Made by a program: the position numbers and the translations under genes
DNA from: Lingula anatina
Lineage: Eukaryota > Brachiopoda > Lingulata > Lingulida > Lingulidae
Reading direction: 5' to 3'
Assembly: GCF_001039355.2 (NCBI RefSeq)
Contig: NW_019776057.1
Location: 431,626 to 493,625 of the forward strand
DNA length: 62,000 bases
The notes under the pieces: model-generated
The model's input: only the letters and a program-made list of their open reading frames with translations
What the model was told of the DNA's origin: nothing
The model's database searches: none
Shown: positions 11,201 through 23,900 of the stretch, piece by piece
Layout of the letters: each line of letters opens with the position of its first letter
Position numbering within the stretch: the stretch's first letter is position 1

Positions 11201-14200
11201 AGTCATTATACTCTCGCAGTGACTCAAAGTCCTCTTCTTTTTTGTTGAAACTGAAATATATCAAAAGTTTTTCTTATAACTTGACAAAAAATAATGCTAC
11301 TAGCTTTTGACGTTGTGTTTGAAACATCAAGCAAGAATTAACAACACCCTGTGGGTAATTAGTACTAGTACGTCCCTGTCAGCAGTTGCACCTAGGACTC
11401 CAATTTTGTCAGATTAACCCTTCACCACTGGTGGCTGAGGCATTATGTATGTGAAGGGCCCCTACAGGAAACCCTGACAGAAGCTGCCCAAATTGTTTGC
11501 GTAAGGAAATGCTAAGCTCATGGCAAGTAACTCTACAATGAACCAGGAAAAAAGTTATATTATTTTAAAAATAATAAATTTATTGGGAGGAAAGGAGGAT
11601 CCGTGGTGGCTGCGCATACGCGGTTGCTAGTAGACCTTAATCACATACGCACAAGTGCTAGTAGAGCATGTTATACAATTGCGGGGATAGCTAATTAAAT
11701 AACGGAGCCCATATGACCCTAGGGGTCATCTATGGTCCACTAATTTTTCGCGATACGGCCATGTGAACATATGAACCGACTACTGATCAGTGTCCAGTCG
11801 AAGCTACGACCAGCGAAGACGACAGGTAAAAGAGAACCTTATTGGTAAGTACGAAAACGCCTCCCACCACCCAACCCCTTGACAACAGAACCGAGAATGG
11901 GTAAGCATCATTTATTATACAACAAATTAATAACTGTCAATTAAATATGAATAAGAATGGCGTTTCACATACAACCCACCTTATGCCATTATTATTATCA
12001 GTTTACCGTAAAGGAATGCACAGATATATTTATGTATATATGTATATATGTAGGCATAGTATGATAACAATTTAAAAATTCTGGCGCGGCCGGCTCACGA
12101 CTCCTATCCTCCAATACTTAAAGGATATTCGTAAACATCCTATAAACTGATAATTGGCATAACCGAGCTATTTCGGACAATAAAGTATTTTTCTGACAAG
12201 CATCTGTCTGACAAAAACCAATTTTACATTGTACCATAACACATATAATTTTCACTTGTTAAAAACAAAAGATGGTTAAGTGGAGTCCTTTATTTAAATA
12301 ATGCACTGGATTCATACTCTCTTCCCTTCCAAAGGAGAAAAAAAATTGCACAGAACCCTGCTTTAATCTTGACATTCTGGACCTTTTAATGTAATAATAA
12401 ACATCATCCGGCTGGTGTACTACAAACAATGCTTGAAATGGCAAACAATGAACCAAAAGCACTACAAACAAAACACCTGACAGATGAAATGTAGGCTTCA
12501 ATAATTCATGATGACCTGCTAAAAGCAGCTTTTACTAAACTATAATTGTCTGTGCATAAATAATGCATGAGTGATTTTTAGAAATTAAAAATTTATATTT
12601 CTAATAGTTTGGTACAAAACATTTATTACAAAACAGCAATTTCCCATTTGTCACAAGAGCATTCAGTCTGACATTACTGAACATTGTGCTAGTATCTGCA
12701 TTGCAACGCACCATTACCCCCCTTGAAACTCACTCTTTTAGAATTTTCTTCCTAATATCTACTTCCTTTTCCACCAGAGGGTCTTCAAACAGCTGGAGTC
12801 TGAAGTCATTTCTCCTTAATGCTGTGCCACACTCCGGGCATGCACCAGAGCCACGGATAAAAAGTAAGTCCACACATGTCTCACACCTGAAAAGAATTAT
12901 CACTGATAAAAATTTTCCAGTGATGGATTTCCAAGTTTTTTTTTTTTTTCAGTCCAAAATATTAGCTTTGATATTTGCATAAATCTGTTGAGAAAAAAAT
13001 GGAGGGGGAAAAGATCAGACTACTGTACTGCACATGCCTGAGCCTTTTAAATAAACGTTGTTTACAGGGAAGAATATTTCATTCCAATATTATCTTTTTA
13101 TATTACCAGACTGAATAAAGATGGAAACACCCCTGATCCACCCTGGTGACTGCATGTATATGCCTACTTGCAAATACCCATGAACATTATCTAGTTATAT
13201 ATATTCTAGGGAACTCTCACTTCTAATGTACTCAGTGGCATTTCACACCAAGACACGCTGCACATTTCTGGGTCTTGGAATGCATGAATTTGATTTATAC
13301 AAGGGATAGCATAAACTGTGTGAAGTGAGGGGTGAAATATGCCAGTACCCTCTACCAAGGCCCTCCGATTTATTATGTGCATTTTTTTCCAACTCGCCCT
13401 ACCCTGTCTCTTTCAGCCATCTGGAAGCAATAAATTTTGTAGCATGCAAGGGACATTGCATCTGCACTGCAGTAGCTAGGAGAATAGAAATGATGCTGAA
13501 CACTTGTTATGCCACCCGTCTTCTCTTGTCTGTCTGGTAAACATGTCACATGGTTAGGAACACGCTTGGATGTTAATCAGTTATAATGAACATAATCTAA
13601 TGAATCTTGAGATGCATCTGCATGTAGACTCCAGCTTTTAGTTTGATGAACGCTCCAAAGTTATCAGGAGTTAACCACCATTTTTTCATCTGGAATTCCC
13701 CTGAAAAATGCTTGTCTGAATGAACTTTTCACTTATGTGATTATTTTCATGCCTCTTCTTGACTTCCCACTTGGCAATCTGTACTGGAATAATAATCTGG
13801 AATAATAATCCTACACATACTTGTATTTTGTGACATTTTAACATGATATGACACCAGTCAGACTCCAAAATGCACATGTGGTTGCAGACTGGTCTGGTTA
13901 TTTGAAAGAGAACAAAATTTATAAACTAAAAAGGGACTAACTACAAGTATGTCCACATTTATTTTCAACTGAAAATTTAGAAACGGGGTATAAATAATTA
14001 CTATTTCAAAAAATTGCAACATTTGAGCATTTTGGAGGAAATTCTCTCGAACAAAATTGTGGTCCACTCCCATGGAATTCCGAGTGTGAAAAGAACAAAG
14101 TATTTATCTTTACTTTACGAAGATATAGGGCTGGGACTTACAAACAAATAGCAAGATGATATAGCATGGGTTATTAAGGTACATGGCAATCCTATTTAAA

Positions 14201-15132
14201 ACACTGAAAAATACTTTTCCATGTTGATTGTTTTTCTTCCTTTTTGCAGTATGATAGACTAATTTGGAATTTAAAGTCAATTTCTGTAGTTTTTAGTTTC
14301 ATTTACTGATCAAGTTGACAGCCCTGATGGCATACAGCAAATCAAGCAATTAAGGTCAGAGCAATTTAAAATGGTCTTTAATATTGAAATGAGAGGAATT
14401 TGGTAAGGACTTGTGAACTAACAGTGCCTAACAAAAATGCAAACAATTATTTTTTATAATATAATTATCCGTGGGATTTCAGAATAGGGTCAAAGTGGAA
14501 AACGTGAGAAATGAATTAGCAAGAGACATATCTGTGAATATCAAGTTAAAAATCAATCTGTGGCCCTGGCAGAGGTTAATATGCCACCGTGTATGCCTGT
14601 TAGACCTGGACATTGGAGCTGAAGGCTTTTGTTTTCATCTGTTGGATAATGGTGTGGCATGGCTCAAATGTTCCATGATCAGACATAGATTCTCAGTTTG
14701 TTCACTGAGCTTTTTAAAATAAAAATTGTTTAGAGAGAAGAAAATTTTATGCCAATGTTAAGAGCTGTAACTCTTTTTGCATTACCTGCGCCTTGAGATA
14801 TTGCATGTATGGATGTACATATGTACATATGTATGTCCTTTTTTTTATATGTATTTTGAAGAGCTTTGTTAAGTATTAGTACTGCAGCATCACATAAGAA
14901 ACCAATGGGATAGTCCTAGCATAATGAAAAGACGAAAAATAATTAGTTGACGTGTTTGAAATGATCTAGTTTTAACAAGTGATTTACTTCTAGTAGTATA
15001 CTACTACAGTAGCCCAAGTCGGTTAGACAAGTTAACGACTTACAGTGTGTGTCCACAAATGTTCACCATCAACTTCAGTGACGGGTTTCTATATTTAGTC
15101 GTCCTACATCTAGGACAGTACTGGTCTTCCAT
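8293..15132 (-). CDS. mnat1: MNAT1 (MAT1), CDK-activating kinase assembly factor, 8 exons
   Basis: MAT1 joins CDK7 and cyclin H in the CDK-activating kinase and anchors it to TFIIH in the nucleus. Coding exons, 5' to 3' on the minus strand: 15044-15132, 12734-12886, 11177-11250, 10449-10552, 10027-10167, 9353-9481, 8795-8913, 8293-8476. All joints use GT/AG and the phases add up to a 330-residue protein with no stop. The start is MEDQYCPRC. The N-terminal C3HC4 RING has ligands C6, C9, C26, H28, C31, C34, C46 and C49. The MAT1 central region follows ([15 protein letters not shown] in exon 3, FNLVNGVD in exon 4), then a Lys/Glu-rich coiled coil (about 141-187) and FSTGIKV. The C-terminal CDK7/cyclin H-binding region carries the family signature YLANV...[13 protein letters not shown]. 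The human protein has 309 residues; the difference is mostly an extra Ser/Pro/Asp-rich C-terminal tail. Recognition is by clear colinear similarity across all exons. Confidence 0.96.
9946..9978. repeat. (GAT)n microsatellite in an MNAT1 intron
   Basis: About eleven GAT/GATGAA units within the intron between the fifth and sixth coding exons. Confidence 0.9.
12887..15043 (-). other. First MNAT1 intron, about 2.2 kb
   Basis: This is the longest intron of the gene, splitting the RING domain between T29/L30 and C31. It starts with GTAAGT and ends with TTTTCAG. Frames of 60-85 codons within it have no supporting features and are regarded as chance. Confidence 0.85.
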
Positions 15133-15500
15133 TTTGACCTAACGAAAGTTACGATGACCACACGATGTTTGAGATAGTCATGTTCTTGTTGAAAATGCGG
15201 ATTTGGTCACCAAGAACAATAGATGGCGCTGGCCAGCAAGACGGATCGCACTGCTACAGACTTCCCTCACTGTTCACGGTCAAACCTAACGTTAATAGGC
15301 CTAATTTATTTCGACCATTAATTTTCCTAGCTCAGCAAATATGAGAAGATACCAGCATTATTGCAACGTCTCTGCAAGATTATAGTCTACCACCACATAA
15401 TAAAAAAGTAGGCCTACTGGTCAAACGAAAGTAGCACAAATTACCCTGTCTAATTTTAGGTCGGTATAGGCCTACGCACAGTATAGAAAGATACGTTTTA
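15133..15500 (-). promoter_or_regulatory. MNAT1 upstream region with three TAGGCCTA palindromes
   Basis: Sequence directly upstream of the MNAT1 ATG. The 8-base palindrome TAGGCCTA occurs at 15296-15303, 15409-15416 and 15467-15474. An AGATGGCGC word (YY1- or CTCF-like) is at about 15230. No TATA box is apparent, as expected for a housekeeping gene. The transcription start cannot be placed from sequence alone. Confidence 0.4.
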
Positions 15501-15624
15501 GTTATTTTGGTACAAATATATGGAGTCAGCTCCAAAAATACCAGGAATGCCCAAGTGACTTCAAGATGCTTTTGGGCACTTGGGTGGAGGATAAATTGTA
15601 CACTATGTAGATATACATGTATGC

Positions 15625-15785
15625 AGGGGCGGATCCAAGATTATTTGAAGGGGGGGGGGTATTTTGGTATTTTAGAGGGCGAACGGTGGCATTTGGTACA
15701 GTTTACAACTATGACTCAACTGGTCAAAATTCTAATTTCAAGAGGGGACCATTGGAGTGATTTTTTAAAATCTGAAATCCGCCAT
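15625..15785. mobile_element. Degenerate hAT-like MITE (one clear terminus)
   Basis: Begins CAGGGGCGGATCC, the same terminus as the element at 7818-7980, followed by a G-rich run. A possible decayed right end, AAATCCGCC, lies near 15775. Only the left terminus is well preserved. Confidence 0.5.
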
Positions 15786-17560
15786 CGATATGTAACTTCT
15801 CTATCTTGAAAACGGAGAGCAACACAGCTGCCATATTTTCAAAGTGAGCGGCTTATTTATCACTTGAATGTGTAATGCTGTCGTTTCTGCACAATAATGC
15901 ACATTGTGGAAAATGTTTTTATGCCCGGGGTCCGACTTTGCTCTGATCTCCCCTAGATAAGTGAAATGCTCATCTTGAAGTGGGCAGATTTTTAGACCAA
16001 ATAATGAAAAATAATTGTAAAAAAATGATTGAATTTCCTTGCGTCTTTGGCAATTCTTTTGTTCTTTCTGAACATCTCTCTGAGAACTTCTAAACTCAAA
16101 ACTATCCTTTTTTTTTGTTCATTTGACTGAATTAGAATAGACTATTGCATGCATTCCTTTTTTATAAAGACCTATGTTTATTTAACACATCATAAACAAA
16201 AAAAATTAGTCAAAAGTAAACTTTTTTCAACGGTTGGAAGGGCAGAATTTTGAGGATAGGGTTCACAAAAGAAAAATAGGGAGATTTAAGATAACAAAAA
16301 AGTCTGTGTATTGACAGTCTGTCTCAAAGTCCCATAAAAGTAGACAACAGCGTATTTCAATTAACCACGAGGCGTCAACATTCTCTTTTACATGTGTGAG
16401 CGTTTCCTTTTGTGTCAGACATCGCTCAAGTGATTTTCCACCTGTGAGTTAAGTCACAAAAATTATCAAAAACGTTTCTCACTACATTGGCAGATATACT
16501 TATTACGATTAGGTCGGGTGGTACTACGACTGACTGACCAAATAATAAAACCTATTTGACTGTAATCAATTTATGACTTAACATGGATAACGGTGGTCGG
16601 CAGCGTTTTGTTATGTGCTTGTCGCCTGGTTGAACAAGTTGATAAACTAATATCGCACACGCTTCGAAAAGTCACCTTCCATAATCATCCACTAGCTCTT
16701 TTTTGCACTATAAACCCTAATGCAACGCTTATAAAAACTGCTCACTTCTCACTACCGAAGATGATTAATAAACCACAAAATGCAAGGGAAGAAAAATACG
16801 GTGATTACTTTTTTGTTTTTTTTGTCTCATTTCAAATCCGTTGACGGAGAAGATAATTCGTCTAGTAAATCTATTATGGTATGGAATGAAACAGTTACGA
16901 TACAATGGAGTGCAGTGCCCATTTTATGATTCATAACAATAGTTAATTCTGTATAATGAATCTTGTTTCGCCCAAGCAGGTGGTCGTTCCCGTCATGACA
17001 TCTCATCCGTTTCTAAAGGTTAAGTTGAAGTCTACACTGCTCATTACTTCTGTAGTTTCTGACGCCTAAACCTAATTAAACGTTCGTTTGGAGCGTTTTA
17101 GAGACTACTGTCGTTCGATTAAACAGGTGTTTCTGTTTGTTTTATCGGTCTTTCTTTTTACTTAAAACTGTTGATCAATAGAATGTTAAAAAGAACAATT
17201 AGTATATATTTGATAGGTGCCATTTTTTCTTTTAGCTAGCTTCGTTTTTTAAAGTTTAATGTAGTGGTAGTTTCACTTCATTTAATTATATTTTTCTTTC
17301 ATTTTGCAGTCACTTATTCAATAGGTGCAATAGAAATGAAGGCGGTTCTCAAGAATACAGCTCTTTTTGAACTTAGATTTTAAAAAGTGACCATTAGGTG
17401 CCGAGAAGTAGTAGCCTATATTTGGAGATACCGTGACCAAAATATATTGTCTCGCTAATTATAATAATTGTTTTATGATTTGAAAATTCGAATGCTTCAC
17501 AAAATAGCTCAATTGGCGATCATTGAAGCTAACGGTGGAATGGACTCACTAGTAATAATC

Positions 17561-17722
17561 CCATAAAAATGTTTGAGAGATATATCTTACCGCACGAAAT
17601 GAAGACTCCCTGTAAACGGTGTGAACTGTGAGAAATCTAATGAAAGAAATGTAAATTATAGCCCCATGAAACTGTTTGAGAAATACATCATTTTGTAGGA
17701 AATGGAGTCTTTCTGTAAACGT
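17561..17722. repeat. Diverged local tandem duplication, about 100-bp spacing
   Basis: CCATAAAAATGTTTGAGAGA...CCTGTAAACGGT (from 17561) resembles CCATGAAACTGTTTGAGAAA...TCTGTAAACGTA (from about 17662). Both copies share the words GTTTGAGA, GAAATG and CTGTAAACG in the same order. Confidence 0.6.
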
Positions 17723-17801
17723 ATCTAAAGTGGTAATTTTCAACAGAAAAGGAACTATCGCTGAAAACTTACATGTAGCTCAAAACAAACAATAAAAAAA
17801 C

Positions 17802-17828
17802 GTTTAGGAAAAAAGTTTTTTCCTAAAC
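17802..17828. repeat. Perfect 27-base palindrome (13-base arms, 1-base centre)
   Basis: GTTTAGGAAAAAA, then G, then its exact reverse complement. It could form a tight hairpin or cruciform. A rho-independent terminator has no meaning in a eukaryotic nucleus. Its origin is unknown. Confidence 0.8.
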
Positions 17829-18347
17829 AGCAAGTTTCTCGCAATAATGTCAAGTTAGGTATGTCTTAATATACTTTTCACAAGGACAGGCAAATTCTCA
17901 GCAGCTCAGCTAGGTCTAAATGAGAAGGCAAAGAAAGCGTAAAAACGCTATCTTCTTTTAAAAAGTTCTTTTTCGACTCCTAGATTTTACCGATAGCCTC
18001 GTATGGCTAAAATCTGGGGAGTTACCTCTTTTTACAGACAATACCCTATTCGAAAATCTACAATTCTTCAAACAACTTTTGGAGTTACAAAAACACGCAT
18101 CCTCAAGGTGAGATTTAGCGTTCCCTAGCCTATATAACTCAGATGATAAAATACTGGATAAAAATGCTGAACATGGACGATAATGTTTGGTTAAATAAAT
18201 GTATCAAGATGATGTTCAAAACTATAACTTTAGCCACAGCAGACAATGGTAGTTTCTGATGGAGTGAAGAGGCCAAAAAGAAAAGGCTTTGCTTGAATAG
18301 AGTTAAGGGTTATTAGACTAAGTTAGTTTTAAAAATTTGTCCACGTC

Positions 18348-18507
18348 CAGGGCTGTAGCCTCCGGGGGGGCAGGGGGGGCAGTTGCCCCCCCTGGAAATG
18401 GAATTTTCCACACCGTGGTAGGGGGACGCCCCCTCCCCCCTCGGGGGCTTTGCCCCCTCGTATCCGCTTACTGCCCCCCCTGGCATTTTGCTCAGGCTAC
18501 GGCCCTG
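18348..18507. mobile_element. GC-rich MITE with 13-bp inverted ends and 5-bp target duplication
   Basis: Left end CAGGGCTGTAGCC; right end read in reverse CAGGGCCGTAGCC. ACGTC flanks both ends (18343-18347 and 18508-18512), a clean 5-bp target duplication. The inside is a strong G-run/C-run foldback (GGGGGGGCAGGGGGGGC, then CCCCCCCTGG). Reading frames within it are artefacts of the G/C runs. It is related by its termini to the element at 55428-55564. Confidence 0.85.
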
Positions 18508-20365
18508 ACGTCTATACAAGAACCACATCAAAGATACACATGTATATGCTGTATCAAAATTGGCATAATGAAATATCTAATAAAAATATATAAAAACGTC
18601 GTACTCATAAAAATTCAAAAATAATGATTAGAAACTATTTAAACATAATCTATGGAACAGAGGAACAGAAAAACGTGTAAAACTCATTAGATTTCGGTAT
18701 CAAACAGACAGGCTCACCAAACCTAACTTAAGAGACGTGGAAAATGACTTTTTCCTCACAAAAGTCTCGCTCCACGAGAGAAACAGAAAACACCTCTTTC
18801 AAAAAGCTACAGATCATAATTAAATTTTATGCCCCTAAGCCAGGTAGACAAACTCATTTTCATTTTGAGATGTCCTGAAAAATCCCTCATCTTTGCACTT
18901 GTTTAGCTTCTGAGCTTATCTATGAAAATGAGAATTCGTGCTGCATTTAACATAACACAAAGTTTATAATCAACTATTTGCATTGCCATAGTTTTTAGAT
19001 TAAGTATTGCCATAGTTTTTATATTAAATATTACACATTATTATTGGACATTAGTTTTTTATTGTATAACAAACAGTGTGTACACATATATATATTTAAT
19101 GTACATTGTCACTAGGTGCAACGAACTGTCCTCTGTATGTAATACATAAACCATGAGTGTGACTGTTAGATCTAGAATATCAATAAGATTGAAGGGGGGA
19201 TGTCTTGTACTGTCCACCTGTGATTATTAGTGTCTAAATTGTTCTTAGATTAGTATGTCTGCGAATTTCGTTTGATTGACACCTAATCCACAGGCTCAAT
19301 CTTGACCAAAGCTTGCCTTGACGTCAAAGGTAAATTACCTTCGCAGAAACATTGAAACATAACCTTATAAAAATAAAAGGTGACGTAATATATCGATTTT
19401 AAGCCTAGGGAATTATGAAGACAATGAAGAAAAAGAAATCCAATGAAAAATGCTATAAACTGTACAAAGAAAAGAGCCAGCTGATATCTAAATATTACTA
19501 GTACAAATGGAAAATAAGATACAGATAAACTTTTATTGTTTTCTCGTAATTAATGACTTTTCTTTTACCCAAAGTTAGAGATGCAGGCGGTCAGCCTCAA
19601 AGTAAGACGTGAGATTTCAGTATAAAGCTTACTTAGCCACGGGTAACTCGATACGCTATAACAATATTTCGCTTCTTTTAAGATTATTTGCTAAACACCG
19701 GGAAAGTCATTCTGATTGCTGCGCGGTTGATCTTACACGCGCCTGTGAACAGTTATGTCTCCAACTTAACTTAAAGCTCTTTGAGCTCTATGTCATTCGA
19801 CCCCGGTTATCGGCGCTGGTAATCTGAAAATGATAGCAGTATATAATTCACTAAATAAAGACCGATTTCAATTCTCGTTCCGACTCTCGAAACTTAATTA
19901 AAAAGAGCGACATGGGATAGCGCTTCTAATAGATTCTCTCTGTAATTTGTTGTAAGGCTTAATAAGCTCTTGATATGCGAGAAACTAGTGAACAAGAGCG
20001 CCAGTACTATTCATCAATTGTCCCCAGTCAGCGACTGGTTTGTTAAAGCAAATACACCGTTCGCCGTGTCTAACCGGGCGTACTTCGGAGCTACAACAGG
20101 TGAGCTCGAGACTAGGTGCACCATGAGGTGCACTGGGCATGCATGAAGTGACACACGGGATATTTTATCACGTTACATCCTATTATCACAAAATTCACTG
20201 CATGAAAAACTGCGAAATAAACGGAGCTAGCGGGATAGCTTAGGCCTATCTATCTTGTATTTTAGTCTCTGTATCATTTTGGATAGTACTGTGATTTGTA
20301 AACTACAGTCAAGTAAAAACATGTACTGTGGTACAATGTATATGGATCTCAGAATAGTTTATACA

Positions 20366-20389
20366 TATTATTATTATTATTATTATTAA
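20366..20389. repeat. (TTA)n microsatellite
   Basis: About eight uninterrupted TTA/ATT units. Confidence 0.9.
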
Positions 20390-20914
20390 TAAAATATGTA
20401 CTTCATTATGATGGCAGGAGATTTGGTGCTTGCATTTTTTCGAATGAGGTATTTTTTCCTTATGTTACTTCTAGTACTAGTGCTCAACCGAACATCTACA
20501 AAAATAAAGTTTTAAAAATCATTTTTTTAATTTTCAATTGACGTAAATAAATGCAAATGCAGTTGCTACTGTGCAGGATATAGCGTACCCCTGACATAAG
20601 ACAAAAATACCACTAAGGTCTCTAAAACTTCCGTTTTAGAAAATTAGTTGTTGCCCTTTTTAAATATATTTTATTGTAACGAACAACCTACCTTTTCACT
20701 AATGCATTTTAATTTGCTCTTCTCCCGACTTAATGTTCAGATTGATTGATTCATTCTATTATTATCTTGACTTCTATTTTTTTTTCGTTTGTTGAACTGT
20801 TTTTTTTTTTTTTTCATTTAGTTCCTTTCTCTATCCCTACTTTTACCCTCTTCCACTGTTTGATGATCGACAGAAAATTTAAAACTAGGCCTACACCCAC
20901 CCCTAACTTAGCTT

Positions 20915-20930
20915 CCCCCCCCCCCCCCCC
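20915..20930. repeat. Poly-C run (16 C)
   Basis: Uninterrupted C homopolymer after AGCTT. Confidence 0.9.
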
Positions 20931-23900
20931 GAAAAAAGAGAAGGTAGAAGAATGCGACGCATATGTATTATATATTGGTATACTAAAAACAATATTGTAT
21001 GTCATCATGATTGATACGATTCAGGTTTTGTGCAATGCCTATACAAAGATTACATATTAAATGGATTTTGATATAATATGTGAAGATCTCCTTTTCCTTT
21101 TAAAATAGTCTTTACAGTATTCAATGAAGCAATGAAGAAAACGAAAAAAAAAGCGATAGAAGTAGATGTGGGTGCGTAGTTATCTTTACTTTTAAATACA
21201 GAATCGAATTTGAATATTATGGAAGACTCCTTTATTTTTGATATCTAAGATTTACTTTTGTCAAGTTTTGATGCAGGCAATCTTTTATTTAACAAACACC
21301 AAAACATTCATTTTGATAATTGGTATCAGCCCATGCTTTCATTTCCAGAAATATAAGATTTGGTAAGACCGTCTTTTTTGTGCGAATCAATGACGCATGG
21401 TTAGTACGTCAAAAAGTTTCAGACTCCTTTGTAAATTTTCAGACTTCTGAAACATTGTAACTTGTTCTCCATTCAGATTGTGAGTTTAACCAAAAAAATC
21501 ATAAAGTCATAATCAAGTCGATGTCTTTTCTAATCTCCTCTAGTTTATGAGATATTTCCTAGAAATCCAGATCATTAATTAAAAACCCATCAAATGATCA
21601 TGTGCCGTGTGTAGCACACACGACGTCTCAATGAGGCGCACGCGCACACTAGACTCGGGTGAAGACGTTTGCAGGTGCGGTCTTCTTTCAGACCTCATCA
21701 TTTGAAGAGTGGGTCAATCCTTTTCTGAAGTCTCGTCTCACGCCTGCGTGGTTTCCTCAGTCTGCGGCTCGTGATGTCTTTATGAAGGAAGCATTAAACT
21801 TGTAATTAATACCTAGCCGTCGTCATAAGAATTAATATTTCCTGATTTTTTCCTATTCCAGAAAATCATAAAAAATCGGACGGTAATGAAGTGGAAATTT
21901 AACAAAACGTCTTTCTTTTGCTTTAGCTTGGCCTTTGTGATTCCCTGCAATTCGTATAATAATTTCGCACATTTAGAGAGTTTCTCATAATGTGAGCCCT
22001 GGGAAAGAATTTTACTAAACGAAATCTTCATGCAAATGTTTTTCTGTTTGACTCGTGTCATCTTTATTTCTGAAGTTAGATAACGGACAGATAAGAGACC
22101 TGGTTCAACAAGTGCGCGCGTCTCTTGTGGGATAACGGCGGTTAATTCAATGATGACTGTCGCTTCACAATGTTTTCCCAGGAAGGAAACGGACTTTTCT
22201 TACAGAAAAAAAAGGAGTGACTATCTAAAGTAATTTAAGTGCAATAGCTTTATTCGTGTTGCTCATCAATATGAGCACTGCAAACGTTAGAAGTTTTTTG
22301 GAAAGGATAAGACGTACATGTTTATCAGGAAAAGTTGTTACCTAAAATTTTATGAATATTATAAAATGTATTAACACCGACAGTCGAGAAATTCAAAAAG
22401 GTTAAAGATCGATATGTGTATGCTACAGTGAGAAACATTCCATTTCTTCTCACATACACGCACGCACGAACACACGAACACACCCACATAGATGCCGCAT
22501 GCAAACATGAAATATCACTGAGAAGGGGAGACAGGGAGAGAGAGAAAGAAAATTAAAAGGCAATTGACCCCCCATCCCCCCACCCTTCATCTCCAAAAAA
22601 ATGATTATAAGTTGTATACACACACAAGAGCTTCTCCTTATGCAGCCCATTTTCAGTAATTAAAAATGTAAATGGATGAATATTTCGTGTAAGGAACACA
22701 CCCCTTCAAAAAAGTCAGGGTACAATTCACACCAAATGTGCAGTTATTCACAGCAATGTTTTCACGATTTTCCTGATAGGCGGTCGTTATCAAATAGTAA
22801 ATAATGGTTATCATAAAAAGGTCGGAGTTTGGGTCTTTCATCTTCTTGTGATGAAAAACTAATTTGCCGAGACTTCACTTCGTAATCTGTGACGGGCGAC
22901 CTTTTTTCAAAGTGTATTTGTTTTTCTGTTGAATCAGCAAATTACGAAGTTCGACGTTTGGCCAAATGACGCAATAATTAATGAACATTTTATTTTTCGT
23001 ATTAAATCTCGCAAAGAACATCGCTCTTAGGCACGTCCCACTGCGGTGGTGCACGAGCCCTGCACGTGCGATCCAAATCATCCTTTGTGCTGGAAATTTG
23101 TTCGTTGTAAAATGCGGCAAGTTGTCAAAGACTGCCGCCAGCGTTTTCCACACAAATGTGTGTCACAACTATCGGTAAATCACTGTGTGCAGACGACCAA
23201 TCACCGACTGATTCGTCAATTCGCCGGCGGCTTTTCTCCTTTGATTCCATTTTTTTTTCGTACAGGTAACCGAATTGCAGACAAAGGCGCAGAAAATAAC
23301 CACGGAGCACGTTTCATGAGGTACTCCTTCGAAATCACATACATCGTGTATATGAATATTAGAATTTCAAACTGTGCATGTGTATATTTTAACTGTTATT
23401 GCCGTTGTAAGTGGTTGACGTTTTCAGAAATCATAGGTGATTCAGACACAGGCTTTCGGTAACACCAGTAGTAAAAAGGACATCAAATTTGCCATTCCGT
23501 TGTGGAGTCGAAACTTTTATGTTTGATTCTATTAAAATATACTCAACACAAAATTTCACAGACGGACCTTAGTGAAGGAACTGATTGTTTAAGTTTCACA
23601 AATTTATAATCCACAGAGAAACTTAAAAGATGAAGTTTTGATCTGACTAATAATTGGAAGAAATGTTGCGAGAGGGAGTCACCTGAAATGTCATCAGAAT
23701 GGTACCGCGCAAAGTTTCCTTTATTTATTTGCAGGTGTACCCCGGCGCAGCTAAAACATTCTCGCCCTACGCTGCTGGTCTTGAAGACGTAAAGAATACA
23801 TCTACATTGGAATACTTTAAATGCAAACATCATTTTACTTGTGTTTTTTATGGTTTTCTTTTCATATACAGCTTCTCTGTGTATTTAACAATGTTGAACC

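Larger units (their letters stand above)
15786..18342. other. Gene-poor DNA, no gene seen
   Basis: No convincing coding exon. Holds the local tandem duplication at 17561-17722 and the palindrome at 17802-17828, annotated separately. Confidence 0.5.

Noticed and set aside
14471-14722. 83-codon frame in the first MNAT1 intron
   Set aside because: Plus-strand frame without promoter, domain or splice support inside a well-defined intron.
17802-17828. Hairpin followed by T-rich DNA as a transcription terminator
   Set aside because: Intrinsic terminators are bacterial. Here it is only a palindrome in animal DNA.
18313-18624. Gly/Pro-rich frames on both strands
   Set aside because: Entirely due to the G/C runs of the MITE at 18348-18507.
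23046-23462. 138-codon plus-strand frame with a Cys-rich start
   Set aside because: No recognisable domain, no splice context, and composition drifts to noise after residue 50. Overlapping frames exist on both strands.
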